Below, piece after piece: positions 28,382 through 37,392 of a DNA stretch of 64,000 bases. The stretch is from Pseudomonas sp. MM213. Its GTDB lineage: Bacteria > Pseudomonadota > Gammaproteobacteria > Pseudomonadales > Pseudomonadaceae. Under the pieces are notes generated by a model. That model was not told the DNA's origin, did not search any database, and saw only the letters and a list, made by a program, of their open reading frames with translations. The translations under genes were made by a program, and so were the position numbers. Within the stretch, counting starts at the first letter, position 1, and the number at the start of each line of letters is the position of its first letter. The stretch lies in assembly GCF_020423045.1 (NCBI RefSeq), contig NZ_CP081943.1:2108001-2172000 (forward strand), read 5' to 3'.

Positions 28382-28445
28382 TTGGCGAGGCTGCCAAACC
28401 GGGCATTTTGGCAAGCACAGCCAACTCTTTGGCAACCACACAAAA
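28382..28445. promoter_or_regulatory. clustered TTGGC/GCCAA elements in a divergent promoter
   Basis: Two inverted repeats, TTGGC-N6-GCCAA (28382-28397) and TTGGC-N7-GCCAA (28408-28424), are followed by TGGCA-ACCACACA-AAA at 28430-28445. The last fits the TGNCA-N8-AAA pattern that I recall being proposed for E. coli FeaR. The site lies between the cytochrome/aldehyde dehydrogenase unit and the outer-membrane protein gene and could serve both. Confidence 0.4.
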
Positions 28446-28520
28446 GGCCGGAAAAGTTCCGCGCCTTAGTATCGAAAAAGACCGCAAACCTGCGCTCAAG
28501 AACAAGAACGGATGCCACAC

Positions 28521-29843
28521 ATGCTCAAGTCCCCCTTGCTGCGTCTCTCTACACTTGCCCTGATGATCAGCGCCGGCCAAGCCGGCGCGTACGAACTCTA
28601 CGCCGATGACGACAGTCACCTGAACGCCACGCTGGAAGCGGTCTTCGGCATCTTCCACAGCCAGGAAAACTACGCGCTGTCCGGTCGCCTCGACCCGGGT
28701 TCTTCGTCGTGGCGCGAGGGCTACATCAAATATGGCCTGAGCTTCGACAAGGGCCTGGCCGGTGTCGGCACCGCGTACGGCGCGGCGAACCTGCTCAGCT
28801 CCGGCACCTGGGGCGACGGCGATGCCGCAGGCTTCAGCGACGGTTCGGAACGCACCACCAAATTCGAAGACGCCTACCTCGGCTGGCGTTCGGGCAAGCT
28901 GTTCGACGTGCTCGGCGAGGACGGCGTCGACCTGTCCTTCGGTCGTCAGAACATCGTGGTCGGTGATGGTTTCCTGATTAATGGCGACGCGCTCAACCTG
29001 GGCAAAGGTCTGGCCGACGGTGAGTTCAACCGCGGAGGCGCGTACTGGCTGGCGGCGCGCAAAGCCTTCGACGAGACTGCCGTGCTGCGCCTGGGAGGCA
29101 AGGAAGGCTGGCGTGGCGACCTGATGTGGTTGAAATCCGATAACCGCGCACAAGCGAAAACCGAAATGTACGTCGGCACGCTTGAGCATGTCGCCGAAGC
29201 AGGCACGGTCGGCTTGACCTACATCGACACCACCGATGTCGACGAAGAATTCGCCTCACCGATGCAGCTTGAACGCGACGGCATGAAAACCTACAGCCTG
29301 CGCGCAGCCGGCAATGCCGGGGTGCAAAACCTGTTCCTCTCCGGCGAATACGCCAAGCAGGACAAACCCCACACCAGCACCGAAGACGCCTGGTACCTGG
29401 AAGCCGGCTGGACCTTCGCCGACGTGGCCTGGACGCCAAATGCCAGCTACCGCTACAGCCGTTTCTCGGAAGGTTATGACACGCTGTTCTATGGATTCAG
29501 CCGTGGCTTCGGCACCTGGTTCCAGGGTGAGGTCGCCGGTAACTACGCCGGCCCGTTCAACACCAACTCGCGTATCCAGCAAGTCAAGTTCACCGTCTCG
29601 CCGCTGGAGAACCTGACGGTCGGTGCGATGTATTTCAACTTCGACACCATCGACCGCAACCTCGGCAATAGCGATGGCCACGAAGTCGATCTGTATGCCG
29701 AATGGCACGTCAACGAGCACCTGACGGTGATGCCGCTGATCGGCCTCTATCAGCCGGACAAGAGCGCCGACGAGGGTGGCACGCAGCTGGGCAGCAACGA
29801 CAAGAACCTCTACAGCCAGGTGATTTTCGCCACCACGTTCTAA
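28521..29843 (+). CDS. outer-membrane beta-barrel protein
   Basis: A 440-residue outer-membrane protein. ATG 28521 is preferred to 28512 because ACGGA lies 7 bases before it. It has a signal peptide of about 20 residues (LSTLALMISAGQAGA), alternating aromatic strands throughout (for example VTPNASYRYSRFSEGY-like) and a terminal phenylalanine (VIFATTF) for BAM recognition. It resembles alginate-export-type or other large porins, but I cannot assign a substrate. Its place in the aromatic amine/IAA block, divergent from the cytochrome and dehydrogenase, suggests uptake of the growth substrate. Confidence 0.78.
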   Translation: MLKSPLLRLSTLALMISAGQAGAYELYADDDSHLNATLEAVFGIFHSQENYALSGRLDPGSSSWREGYIKYGLSFDKGLAGVGTAYGAANLLSSGTWGDGDAAGFSDGSERTTKFEDAYLGWRSGKLFDVLGEDGVDLSFGRQNIVVGDGFLINGDALNLGKGLADGEFNRGGAYWLAARKAFDETAVLRLGGKEGWRGDLMWLKSDNRAQAKTEMYVGTLEHVAEAGTVGLTYIDTTDVDEEFASPMQLERDGMKTYSLRAAGNAGVQNLFLSGEYAKQDKPHTSTEDAWYLEAGWTFADVAWTPNASYRYSRFSEGYDTLFYGFSRGFGTWFQGEVAGNYAGPFNTNSRIQQVKFTVSPLENLTVGAMYFNFDTIDRNLGNSDGHEVDLYAEWHVNEHLTVMPLIGLYQPDKSADEGGTQLGSNDKNLYSQVIFATTF

Positions 29844-29882
29844 GTTTTGTCCGACGCAATTCCTGTGGTAGCGGGCGAACCC

Positions 29883-29980
29883 CTGTGGGAGTGAGACCGG
29901 CTTGCCGGCGATGGCGGTGTATCAGGCAACACAAATGTCGACTGACACTCCGCCATCGCGAGCAGGCTCGCTCCCACGGG
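29883..29980. repeat. REP inverted pair (GTGGGAG subtype)
   Basis: CTGTGGGAGTGAGACCGGCT at the left pairs with AGCAGGCTCGCTCCCACGGG at the right. This is a different REP subtype from the GTAGGAG units elsewhere in the window. It separates the outer-membrane protein gene from the chemoreceptor. Confidence 0.75.
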
Positions 29981-30039
29981 GCTTCGCGGGTTCCAACAAA
30001 ATTGCGCGGCATTGCCCTTCAACGGAAACGGAGTTTCCA

Positions 30040-32166
30040 ATGCACAAAAAATTCCTGACGATTCAGAGCAAAATCGCCCTGCTCGCCGGCCTCTGCCTGC
30101 TGTTGGTGGTGGGTTTGCTGATGGGTTTGTCGCTGTATCAAACCCATCGGAGCAGCCAGCAAGTGGCCGAGGCCAGCAGCGAAATGCTCGCCAACGCCGC
30201 CAAGGAACACATGCAGGCGCTGGGCAAAGTGCAAGCGATGCAGGTGCAACGCACCTTCATGCAGACGCACGAATATGGCCAAGGGTTGTCGCGCTATCTG
30301 CTCTACCTGAGGCAGTTGCAACATCAGGGCAACCTTACCCGTCCACAACTGCGCCAGGAGCTGAGCACCCAGCTGCACCAGGCCCTGATCGACAAGCCCG
30401 ACCTGCTCGGGCTTTATGTCATTTTCGAACCCGATGCCCTGGACGGCGCCGACGCCGGTTTCGTCGATCAGGCGACCATGGGCAGCAACGAAACCGGGCG
30501 CTTTTCGCTGTATTGGGTGCAAAGCAAACCCGGCGAACTGCAAGCGGTGATCGGCGACGAAGCGCTGCTCGCCAACACCTCGCCCGGCCCCAGCGGCGCG
30601 CCCTACAACGCCTTCTACACCTGTGCCCGCGACACCCGCAAAGCCTGCGTGCTGGAGCCGTATTTTGATGAGGCCTCCGGCAGCCGCAAACTGGTGACCA
30701 GCATCGCGTTCCCGCTGCTGGACCATGACAAGGTCATCGCCGTGGTCGGTCTCGACATCAACCTCGCCGCCCTGCAACAGAACAGCGAAGCCAGCGCGCT
30801 CCAACTGTTCGACGGCAACGGGCAGATCAGCATCGTCAGCCCGCGCGGGGTGATTTCCGCCAACAGCCAGGACGTCAGTCGCCTCGGGCAACCGCTGGAC
30901 AATGCCGAGGTGATGGACACCTTGCGTCAGGGCCAGCCGAAAGTGTTCGTCGATCAACAGCAGATCAAAGTGCTTGAGCCGCTGGCACCGATTGCCGGTG
31001 CGGCGCCGTGGGGTGTGCTGGTCGGCGTGCCGCAGAACGTGCTGCTCGCCCCGGTCACCACGCTGCAACAGGAACTCGATGCACAAGCCGTGCGGAGCAC
31101 CGCGCTTGAGCTGTTGCTGGGCGGCGGCTCGGCGCTGCTCGGCCTGGTGTTGATCTGGTACGCGGCGTATCGCATCACCCGGCCGCTGCAACTGCTGACG
31201 CGGGTCATGGAAGATATTTCCCTGGGCGAAGGTGATCTGACCCGGCGCCTGGCCGTGCAATCAAGGGATGAAATCGGCCAACTGGCGACGGCGTTCAACC
31301 GCTTTGTCGAACGTATCCACCATTCCATTCGCGAGGTGTCTTCGGCGGCGCTCGGCGTCAACGAAGGCGCCAAGCGTGTGCTGCTGGCGTCCAACGCATC
31401 GCTGAGCAATTTCGATGAACAATCGACCCGCACCAACAGCGTCGCCGCCGCGATCAACGAACTGGGCGCCGCCGCCCAGGAAATTGCGAACAACGCTTCC
31501 GATGCCTCGCAGCAAGCCTCCGCCGCGCGCCAACAGGCCGAAGACGGGCGTCAGGTGGTCGAGCGCACGATTGCGGTGATGAACGAACTGTCCGGCAAAA
31601 TCAGTGCGTCGTGCGTCAACATCGAAGCGCTGAACAGCAAAACCGTGAACATCGGGCAAATCCTCGAAGTGATCAAAGGCATCTCCCAACAGACCAACCT
31701 CCTCGCCCTCAACGCCGCCATCGAAGCGGCACGGGCGGGTGAAGCGGGCCGCGGCTTTGCCGTGGTCGCCGACGAAGTGCGCAGCCTGGCCGGACGCACA
31801 CAGACCTCAGCGGCAGAGATTCAGCAGATGATTGAAGCACTGCAAGTCGGCGCGCGTGAGTCGGTGACAACCATGACCGAGAGCCAGCAGCACAGCGAGG
31901 AAAGCGTCAGCATCGCCAACCTCGCAGGCACGCGGCTGGGCAGCGTGACGCAACGCATTGGCGAGATCGACAACGTCAACCAATCGGTGGCCGCAGCCAC
32001 TGAAGAGCAAACCTCGGTGGTCGAGGCGTTGAACGTGGACATCACCGAGATCAACACGCTGAACCAGCAAGGAGTGGAGAACCTGCAATCGACGTTGCAG
32101 GCATGTACCGAGCTGGAGCGCGAGGCTGGGCGGCTGAATCAGTTGGTCGGGAGTTTTCGCATCTGA
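30040..32166 (+). CDS. methyl-accepting chemotaxis protein with large periplasmic sensor
   Basis: A 708-residue chemoreceptor; ATG 30040 follows GGAAACGGAG. TM1 spans about residues 13-33 and TM2 about 353-378, flanking a roughly 320-residue periplasmic dCache-type sensor domain. A HAMP domain follows ([16 protein letters not shown]) and then the cytoplasmic signalling hairpin, with tip sequence [20 protein letters not shown] and [17 protein letters not shown]. No C-terminal CheR-binding pentapeptide is seen. Its position beside the outer-membrane protein and the iac genes suggests an aromatic amine, IAA or related ligand; that is inference. Confidence 0.9.
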   Translation: MHKKFLTIQSKIALLAGLCLLLVVGLLMGLSLYQTHRSSQQVAEASSEMLANAAKEHMQALGKVQAMQVQRTFMQTHEYGQGLSRYLLYLRQLQHQGNLTRPQLRQELSTQLHQALIDKPDLLGLYVIFEPDALDGADAGFVDQATMGSNETGRFSLYWVQSKPGELQAVIGDEALLANTSPGPSGAPYNAFYTCARDTRKACVLEPYFDEASGSRKLVTSIAFPLLDHDKVIAVVGLDINLAALQQNSEASALQLFDGNGQISIVSPRGVISANSQDVSRLGQPLDNAEVMDTLRQGQPKVFVDQQQIKVLEPLAPIAGAAPWGVLVGVPQNVLLAPVTTLQQELDAQAVRSTALELLLGGGSALLGLVLIWYAAYRITRPLQLLTRVMEDISLGEGDLTRRLAVQSRDEIGQLATAFNRFVERIHHSIREVSSAALGVNEGAKRVLLASNASLSNFDEQSTRTNSVAAAINELGAAAQEIANNASDASQQASAARQQAEDGRQVVERTIAVMNELSGKISASCVNIEALNSKTVNIGQILEVIKGISQQTNLLALNAAIEAARAGEAGRGFAVVADEVRSLAGRTQTSAAEIQQMIEALQVGARESVTTMTESQQHSEESVSIANLAGTRLGSVTQRIGEIDNVNQSVAAATEEQTSVVEALNVDITEINTLNQQGVENLQSTLQACTELEREAGRLNQLVGSFRI

Positions 32167-32190
32167 AGGCAGCGGTGCCTGATCTACTGC

Positions 32191-32279
32191 TATCGCGAGC
32201 AAGCTTGCTCCTACAAGGTTGAAGTGATCACACCATTTGTGAACGACACAGACCTGTAGGAGCAAGCTTGCTCGCGATG
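32191..32279. repeat. REP inverted pair (GAGCAAGC subtype)
   Basis: TATCGCGAGCAAGCTTGCTC and the unit TGTAGGAGCAAGCTTGCTCG in the opposite orientation flank about 40 bases. It lies between the convergent chemoreceptor and flavin reductase genes, where it may help end both transcripts. Confidence 0.75.
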
Positions 32280-32294
32280 AACGATAACGCGGTC

Positions 32295-32807
32295 TCAGCA
32301 AGCCGCCACGGCATGCTCAATCCGGTGAAACAACCGGTTGAAATACACCAGGCTATCGCCCTCCCCACGCACGCCCACCTTCGACAATTCCACAAACATC
32401 ACCGAATGCGATCCGACCTCCTTGCACTCGCTGATCCGTCCTTCCAGCTGCACCAGTGCATCACGCAGCACCGGCACGCCCGTGTCGCCGCCGTCCCACA
32501 AGTCCCAGGCAAACCGCTCGGCCATCGGCACCTGGGTCATGCCGGCGAAGTGTCGGGCCAGTTCTTCCTGTTCGCCGCACAGCACGTTGACGCACAGCCG
32601 GCCGTTGGTGCGGAACACATCGTGGGTGGCGCTGTTGCGGTTGACGCACACCAGCACGGTCGGTGGCGAATCCGTCACCGAGCACACGGCGCTGGCGGTG
32701 ATGCCGCAGCGTCCGCCGGGGCCGTTGGTGGTGATGATGTTCACCGCCGCCGGCAGTTGCGCCATGGCGTTGCGAAAGTCGATTTGCTGCTGGCTCAGGT
32801 TGGCCAT
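32295..32807 (-). CDS. iacG: flavin reductase of the IAA catabolic system
   Basis: A 170-residue flavin:NAD(P)H reductase of the HpaC/RutF type. Family features are FRNAMAQLPAAVNIITT, CGITASAVCSVTDSPPTVLVCVNR, RLCVNVLCGEQEELARHF and the C-terminal YFNRLFHRI. It would supply reduced flavin to a two-component monooxygenase, here most likely IacA. In characterised iac clusters iacG adjoins the dioxygenase genes. Here it is split off by the FeaR-like gene and the response regulator, about 3 kb from the rest, which is an unusual arrangement. AAGGGG precedes the ATG at 32807. Confidence 0.82.
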   Translation of the reverse strand: MANLSQQQIDFRNAMAQLPAAVNIITTNGPGGRCGITASAVCSVTDSPPTVLVCVNRNSATHDVFRTNGRLCVNVLCGEQEELARHFAGMTQVPMAERFAWDLWDGGDTGVPVLRDALVQLEGRISECKEVGSHSVMFVELSKVGVRGEGDSLVYFNRLFHRIEHAVAAC

Positions 32808-33068
32808 GTCGGTGCCCCTTCCTTCAGGAGGACCGCGCGTTCGCGGCCCGTGGGTGATGGAACAAGACTAAAGCCCGGCGTGGCGCGCAGCCATTCTGAC
32901 GATCCCCATGCCGAGGTAGGCTTTCCGCTAGTCGACTAGGTGGTTTCTTTATCGTCAGGGCCCGTCGCAGTGGGTATTCTGCTAAAAGGCGCCAACATAG
33001 GTGTCGACGTCCGCCGCAGCGTGCACGCGTGCGAAAACAATAATTAGAAAATCTCGTGGCAACCCCTG

Positions 33069-33698
33069 ATGGAAACCCGCAAACCGATTGTTTATATCGT
33101 TGATGATGACAAAGACCTGCGCACCTCGCTGGCCTGGTTGCTGGAGTCGGTCAGCGTCCAGGCGCAATGCTTTGCCGGCGCTGAAGAGTTCCTGAGCCAG
33201 TACGACCCCAAGCAACCGGCGTGCCTGGTGCTGGACGTGCGCATGCCGGAAACCAGCGGCTTTCAGCTGCAGGAAATCCTCAACCAGCGTGGCAGCACCC
33301 TGCCGACGATCTTCGTGTCCGCCCATGGCGACATTCCGATGTCGGTGACCGCGATGAAGAACGGCGCACTGGATTTCGTCGAGAAACCCTATAACCCGCA
33401 GCAGATGATCGACCGCATACAAGCGGCGCTGAAGACCGCCGTGCATGCCCAGGCCGATCAGCAGCAACGCCAGCACCTGCAAGGCAAACTCGCCCTGCTG
33501 ACCAGCCGTGAACGGGAGGTGTTGATGCTGGTGATCGATGGCAAGGCCAGCAAGGTCATCGCCCGGGAGCTGAACATCAGCGTGAAAACCGTTGATGTGC
33601 ACCGGACCAAGATCAAGGAAAAGATGGGCGTGACCAGCATTGCCATGCTGGTGCGCGAAGTGCTGCATTTGCCGGTGGATGAGCCGTCTCGGCATTGA
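33069..33698 (+). CDS. FixJ/NarL-type response regulator
   Basis: A 209-residue regulator. The receiver domain has VDDDKDL, phospho-acceptor Asp56 in LVLDVRMPE, SAHGD and KPYNPQQ. A short linker leads to the LuxR-type helix-turn-helix (LTSREREVLMLVIDGKASKV and the following SVKTVDVHRTKIKEKMG). The overall form resembles FixJ, StyR and TodT. No kinase is adjacent; the only orphan kinase in the block is the double-PAS protein at 42226, which is FixL-like and a likely partner. It is divergent from iacG with 261 bases between, a plausible target promoter. Confidence 0.88.
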   Translation: METRKPIVYIVDDDKDLRTSLAWLLESVSVQAQCFAGAEEFLSQYDPKQPACLVLDVRMPETSGFQLQEILNQRGSTLPTIFVSAHGDIPMSVTAMKNGALDFVEKPYNPQQMIDRIQAALKTAVHAQADQQQRQHLQGKLALLTSREREVLMLVIDGKASKVIARELNISVKTVDVHRTKIKEKMGVTSIAMLVREVLHLPVDEPSRH

Positions 33699-33760
33699 GG
33701 GACCTGCGGCGGTCATGAGACCGCCATCGCCGGCACATTCAACATCAATGGTGCCTGATA

Positions 33761-33926
33761 CTCCGCCATCGCCAGCAAGCCGGCTCCTACAGGGATCCGC
33801 AGCGAACTCAAGGTATGTGCACGGCGATGATCTACTGTAGGAGCCGGCTTGCTGGCGATGGGGCCGGCACATTCAACATTGATGGCGTCTGATGCCCCGC
33901 CATCGCCGGCAAGCCGGCTCCTGCAG
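33761..33926. repeat. cluster of three REP units
   Basis: An inverted unit at 33761-33795 (CCATCGCCAGCAAGCCGGCT) is followed by an inverted pair at 33836-33926. The spacer GCCGGCACATTCAACAT-N-ATGG is also present just before the first unit (33730 onward), suggesting a partly duplicated REP pair. It fills the gap between the response regulator and the convergent FeaR-like gene. Confidence 0.75.
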
Positions 33927-33932
33927 GAGAGG

Positions 33933-34853
33933 TCAATTGTGGCTGTAGCGCTTGCGATAAGCGCCCGGCGATACGCCGAAGCGGGATTTGAACGCTGAGG
34001 AGAAGTAGCTGGAATCGGAAAAGCCCCAGGCGTAACACAGCGCCGAGAGCTTCTGCTCGTCAGGTGAGCGGCGCAGGTTTTCCGCGCAGAAATCCAGGCG
34101 TCGGTGCTTGATGTATTGCGCCACCACCAGGCCGCGCTTGGAGAACATCCGGTACAACCCGCGCACCGAAATCCCTACCTCACGGGCAATCAGCTCGGGG
34201 CACAGGTCTTCGGCGCTGATGTGTTCGTCGATGTAGGCGATGATCTTGCGAAACTGCCGCTCGTGGGCATCCGCGCCGCTGTCGCGGGCACTGATCCCGG
34301 GCAACAACAGGCTGACCAACGCATCCAGTACCGCTTCGCTTTCCTGCATGTCCAGGCCTTCCTGCTGCCGGGTATCCAGCACCAAGCGGTTGGCCATCGC
34401 CGCCAGAGGTGTACTGGCCGCGATTCGTGTGGCGCAGTTGACCGCATTGAAATGCGAACCACGCTCGACCACCTGACGCGGCAGGATCAGCGACAACTGT
34501 CGGGAATCCTCGTTGTAGGTCATGTCACTCGGGCGGCAGGCGTCGATCAGGGCGATGTCGCCCGTGCCCAGTTGAGCGCGGTTGTCGCCCTGCTCCAGCC
34601 GGGAACTGCCACGCATCTGGAACACCGCGTAATAGTGGCCGTCGCTGCTGACACTGACGTCCTTGCTGGTGCGATACAGGTGCACGTGCGCCATGTCGAC
34701 GACACTGAGGTTGATCGCGCCGCTGCGATATTCCGCCAGCTCACCGTAGAAATCCGTATCCAGGGCCCGGGCATCGAAACGCCCGCAGGCCTGGTTGACC
34801 TGGCTCAGCCAGCTTTCGAACGCCTCATTGCGAACCGCCAAAGAAGTCATCAT
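33933..34853 (-). CDS. feaR: FeaR-like AraC-family activator of aromatic amine catabolism
   Basis: A 306-residue AraC/XylS regulator. The N-terminal ligand domain contains FESWLSQVNQACGRFDAR and the later QLSLILPRQVVERG. The C-terminal DNA-binding domain contains AREVGISVRGLYRMFSKRG, VAQYIKHRRLDFCAENLRR and the second helix-turn-helix ending GVSPGAYRKRYS. From memory this resembles E. coli FeaR along the whole length; FeaR activates the amine oxidase and FeaB genes for phenylethylamine and tyramine use. Here the expected targets are aauBEDA and the aldehyde dehydrogenase. GTG 34856 or ATG 34853/34850 are possible starts, with GAGG upstream. Confidence 0.83.
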   Translation of the reverse strand: MMTSLAVRNEAFESWLSQVNQACGRFDARALDTDFYGELAEYRSGAINLSVVDMAHVHLYRTSKDVSVSSDGHYYAVFQMRGSSRLEQGDNRAQLGTGDIALIDACRPSDMTYNEDSRQLSLILPRQVVERGSHFNAVNCATRIAASTPLAAMANRLVLDTRQQEGLDMQESEAVLDALVSLLLPGISARDSGADAHERQFRKIIAYIDEHISAEDLCPELIAREVGISVRGLYRMFSKRGLVVAQYIKHRRLDFCAENLRRSPDEQKLSALCYAWGFSDSSYFSSAFKSRFGVSPGAYRKRYSHN

Positions 34854-35004
34854 CACTGCAAAGCCTCACGCATTTTATTGTTATTTTTCGACCGCTTCGT
34901 CGAGCGGTTCGGCAAATGTTACTGACCTTGGCTGTCTCCTCCTTCGACGGCCGTCGGGCCCTATTCAACAGGCTCCGGCGCTGGCTTGCCAGCCTTCCCT
35001 TGCG

Positions 35005-35949
35005 TTAGATGTCCAATACCAGACGGGCGGAAACGGCGCGGGAAACGCAGGCGCAAATCTGTTTGTTGGACGCCTTTTCCTTGTTCGACAAACAGTTGTC
35101 GCGGTGCTCCGGCACACCGTCCAGCACCTCGACGATGCAGGTGCCGCAGATGCCTTCGCGGCATTCGGTGTCGATGTCACAACCGTGGGCCTGCAACACA
35201 TCGACCAGACTCGCGTTGGCCGGCACCTGAAGCACCACGCCGGAACTGGCCAGCTCCACTTCAAAACCGCCACTCGGACCGGCATTCGCTGCGGGATCGG
35301 CCTGGAAATGCTCAAGGTGGATCGCATCGTCGCAACGGCTGCGCGCCGCCACTTCCACCACTTTGTTCATGAAAGGCGCCGGGCCGCAGGTGTACACGTG
35401 TGCGGTACTGCCCGCGTGGTTCAGGCACTCACTCAACGTGGCATCCATGTCACCCGGCTCGATGCCGTAGTGGAACTGCACATGCCCGGCGAACGTGCTC
35501 GCCAACAGCTCGGCGAACGCTGCGTATTGCGGCGAACGAGCGAAATAATGCAGGCGCCACGGTTGGCCGTTTTCGCTCAACCGATAAGCCATGCTCAGCA
35601 GCGGCGTGACGCCGATACCGGCCGCGCACAGCACATGCTCGGTGGCCGTCGGGTCGAGGCGGAACAGGTTGCGCGGCGCACCCATTTCCAGCTCCACGCC
35701 CTCTTCCACCTCGTGCAGCGCCGCTGAACCGCCACGGGACTGCGCTTCTTTTTTTACCGCTACCAGATACGCGCGGCGGTCCTGGGGCGGGCTGCACAGC
35801 GAATATTGACGGGTCACCCCGGTCGGCCCGGTCAGGTCGACGTGGGCACCCGGTTCATAGGCGTCGAGCGGCTGGCCGTCACTGCGCACGAGGCGAAAGG
35901 AACGGATATCCAGCGCTTCGTCGACGATCCTTTCGATCTTCACCTTCAT
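35005..35949 (-). CDS. iacF: ferredoxin reductase component of IAA-pathway dioxygenase
   Basis: A 314-residue phthalate-dioxygenase-reductase-like flavoprotein. The N-terminal FMN domain has YEPGAHVDLTGPTGVTRQYSL, the NAD domain has AAGIGVTPLLSMAYRL and YTCGPAPFMNKV, and the C-terminal plant-type 2Fe-2S cluster uses CREGICGTC plus a cysteine in HRDNCLS. It passes electrons from NADH to the Rieske oxygenase IacCD. AGGTGA lies 7 bases before ATG 35949; ATG 35952 is adjacent. A REP pair separates it from iacE, so its expression may differ from the upstream genes. Confidence 0.83.
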   Translation of the reverse strand: MKVKIERIVDEALDIRSFRLVRSDGQPLDAYEPGAHVDLTGPTGVTRQYSLCSPPQDRRAYLVAVKKEAQSRGGSAALHEVEEGVELEMGAPRNLFRLDPTATEHVLCAAGIGVTPLLSMAYRLSENGQPWRLHYFARSPQYAAFAELLASTFAGHVQFHYGIEPGDMDATLSECLNHAGSTAHVYTCGPAPFMNKVVEVAARSRCDDAIHLEHFQADPAANAGPSGGFEVELASSGVVLQVPANASLVDVLQAHGCDIDTECREGICGTCIVEVLDGVPEHRDNCLSNKEKASNKQICACVSRAVSARLVLDI

Positions 35950-36028
35950 CATTGCATCACCTGAAATACGGTTGATTTTGTTTTTACGGCACCTGCGGGT
36001 ACCTGTGTTTGCCTGGTGTAAAACACCT

Positions 36029-36113
36029 TGTAGGAGCCGGCTTGCTGGCGATGGCGGCCTTGAGACTTGCATCGCCGGTGAGGACGCCATCGCCAGCAAG
36101 CCGGCTCCTACAA
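36029..36113. repeat. REP inverted pair within the iac operon
   Basis: TTGTAGGAGCCGGCTTGCTG and its inverted partner CAGCAAGCCGGCTCCTACAA form a near-palindrome with about 45 bases between. It sits in the iacE-iacF gap, where it could attenuate or process the transcript. Confidence 0.85.
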
Positions 36114-36140
36114 GGGTTGTGTGTTTGGCCGCGAATGCGC

Positions 36141-36881
36141 TTAGCGCATGAACAGACCGCCGTTGATGTCCCAGCACGCGCCGGTTACGGAGGCGGCGTG
36201 GTTAGCGATCAGCAGCAACACGCTGTCGGCGATGTAGCCGGGGTCGCCGAGGGTGCCGGCCGGGATCATTTTCAGGATCTGTTCCAGTCGCTCCGGGGCC
36301 ACGGTTTCGCGCACCACCGGCAAGTCCAGCGGCCCCGGCGAAATGCTGTTGACCGTCACGCCTTGCGGGGCCAGTTCACGGGCGAAGACTTTGGTCAGCG
36401 TCGCCACGCCGCCCTTGGCTGCCGCGTAATGCGCGCCGGTGGCGGTGCCGCCGTTCTGCCCGGCGAGCGAGGCGATGTTGACGATGCGGCCAAAACCACG
36501 CTCGGCAAAGTGCGCGCCGAACACCTGGCACGCGACAAAAGTGCCGCGCAGGTTGATCGCCATCGACTCGTCGAACTCCTCCGGGGTGATGTCCATCAAC
36601 GCGGCGACTTTCGACACGCCGGCGTTGTTCACCAGGATGTCGCAGCCGCCCCAATGCTCGACCAGCACGTCGCGGGCATGCTGGAAGTCGGCCTTGCTGC
36701 GCACATCCAACTCAATGGCGACAGCACTGGCACCGCTGGCATCCAGCTCGGCAGCCAATCGCCGCACGCCCTCGAGACGCACGTCCGCCAGGGCGACACG
36801 ATAACCCGCCCCGTGCAGACGGCGGGCGATGCACTCGCCCAGTCCGCGCGAGGCACCTGTTACAAGGGCTACTCGACTCAT
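36141..36881 (-). CDS. iacE: short-chain dehydrogenase of IAA catabolism
   Basis: A 246-residue classical SDR. The cofactor motif is TGASRGLGECIARRL near residues 8-22, NNAG is in ILVNNAGVSK, and the catalytic Ser/Tyr/Lys are in NIASLAGQNG and YAAAKGG. The C-terminal GACWDINGG is typical. In the iac pathway the SDR is an accessory oxidoreductase acting on a hydroxylated indole or ring-opened intermediate; its exact step is less certain than those of IacA and IacCD. It follows iacD by 10 bases. Confidence 0.83.
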   Translation of the reverse strand: MSRVALVTGASRGLGECIARRLHGAGYRVALADVRLEGVRRLAAELDASGASAVAIELDVRSKADFQHARDVLVEHWGGCDILVNNAGVSKVAALMDITPEEFDESMAINLRGTFVACQVFGAHFAERGFGRIVNIASLAGQNGGTATGAHYAAAKGGVATLTKVFARELAPQGVTVNSISPGPLDLPVVRETVAPERLEQILKMIPAGTLGDPGYIADSVLLLIANHAASVTGACWDINGGLFMR

Positions 36882-36891
36882 GATGTTGCCC

Positions 36892-37392
36892 TCACAGAAG
36901 GAAGCCGAGCGCGCTCAGGCTGTCGGTGGAGTTGATCAGCCGCACCACTTTGCGCTCCAGGGTCGGCACGCCATCGGTGAAACGGATGCGGTGGTTCAGG
37001 TCGGCCACGAACGGCGTGTGCACGCCGCGCTTATAGGCGTACAGCAACTGCGCCGAATTGACTTCGAGGATGTCGCCGGCGGCTTCCACCAGACGGAAAC
37101 GCGAAATCGTACGGATGGTTTTTGCCGCGTCCACCGCCGATGGCGAGTAGCCGGCGGTCAGGCGTTCGATGCGCAAGTCACGCATGCGCGCATCGTCGTA
37201 GGCGTAGTTGAGGTTGGCTTCGAAGTCCTCGGTGTCCGGATCGATCGGCACGATGTACTTGCCGCTGTCGCTCCACAAGGTCGCCCATTCGGCGTAATTC
37301 TTGTGGTCGAGCAATTCGGCTTCGCGCCAGATGAATTCGATGGCCTGGGCCAACGGGCCGGAAAAACCGTTCAGGGTGTCGTGATTGCTCAT
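36892..37392 (-). CDS. iacD: aromatic-ring-hydroxylating dioxygenase small (beta) subunit
   Basis: A 166-residue NTF2-fold beta subunit, MSNHDTLNGFSG from ATG 37392. The frame runs on to 37413 but the ATGA overlap with the stop of iacC fixes the start. Typical beta-subunit sequences are EFIWREAELLDHKNYAEWATLW and YDDARMRDLRIERL, with the conserved RTISRFRLVE. It structurally supports the Rieske alpha subunit IacC and has no cofactor. Confidence 0.86.
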   Translation of the reverse strand: MSNHDTLNGFSGPLAQAIEFIWREAELLDHKNYAEWATLWSDSGKYIVPIDPDTEDFEANLNYAYDDARMRDLRIERLTAGYSPSAVDAAKTIRTISRFRLVEAAGDILEVNSAQLLYAYKRGVHTPFVADLNHRIRFTDGVPTLERKVVRLINSTDSLSALGFLL

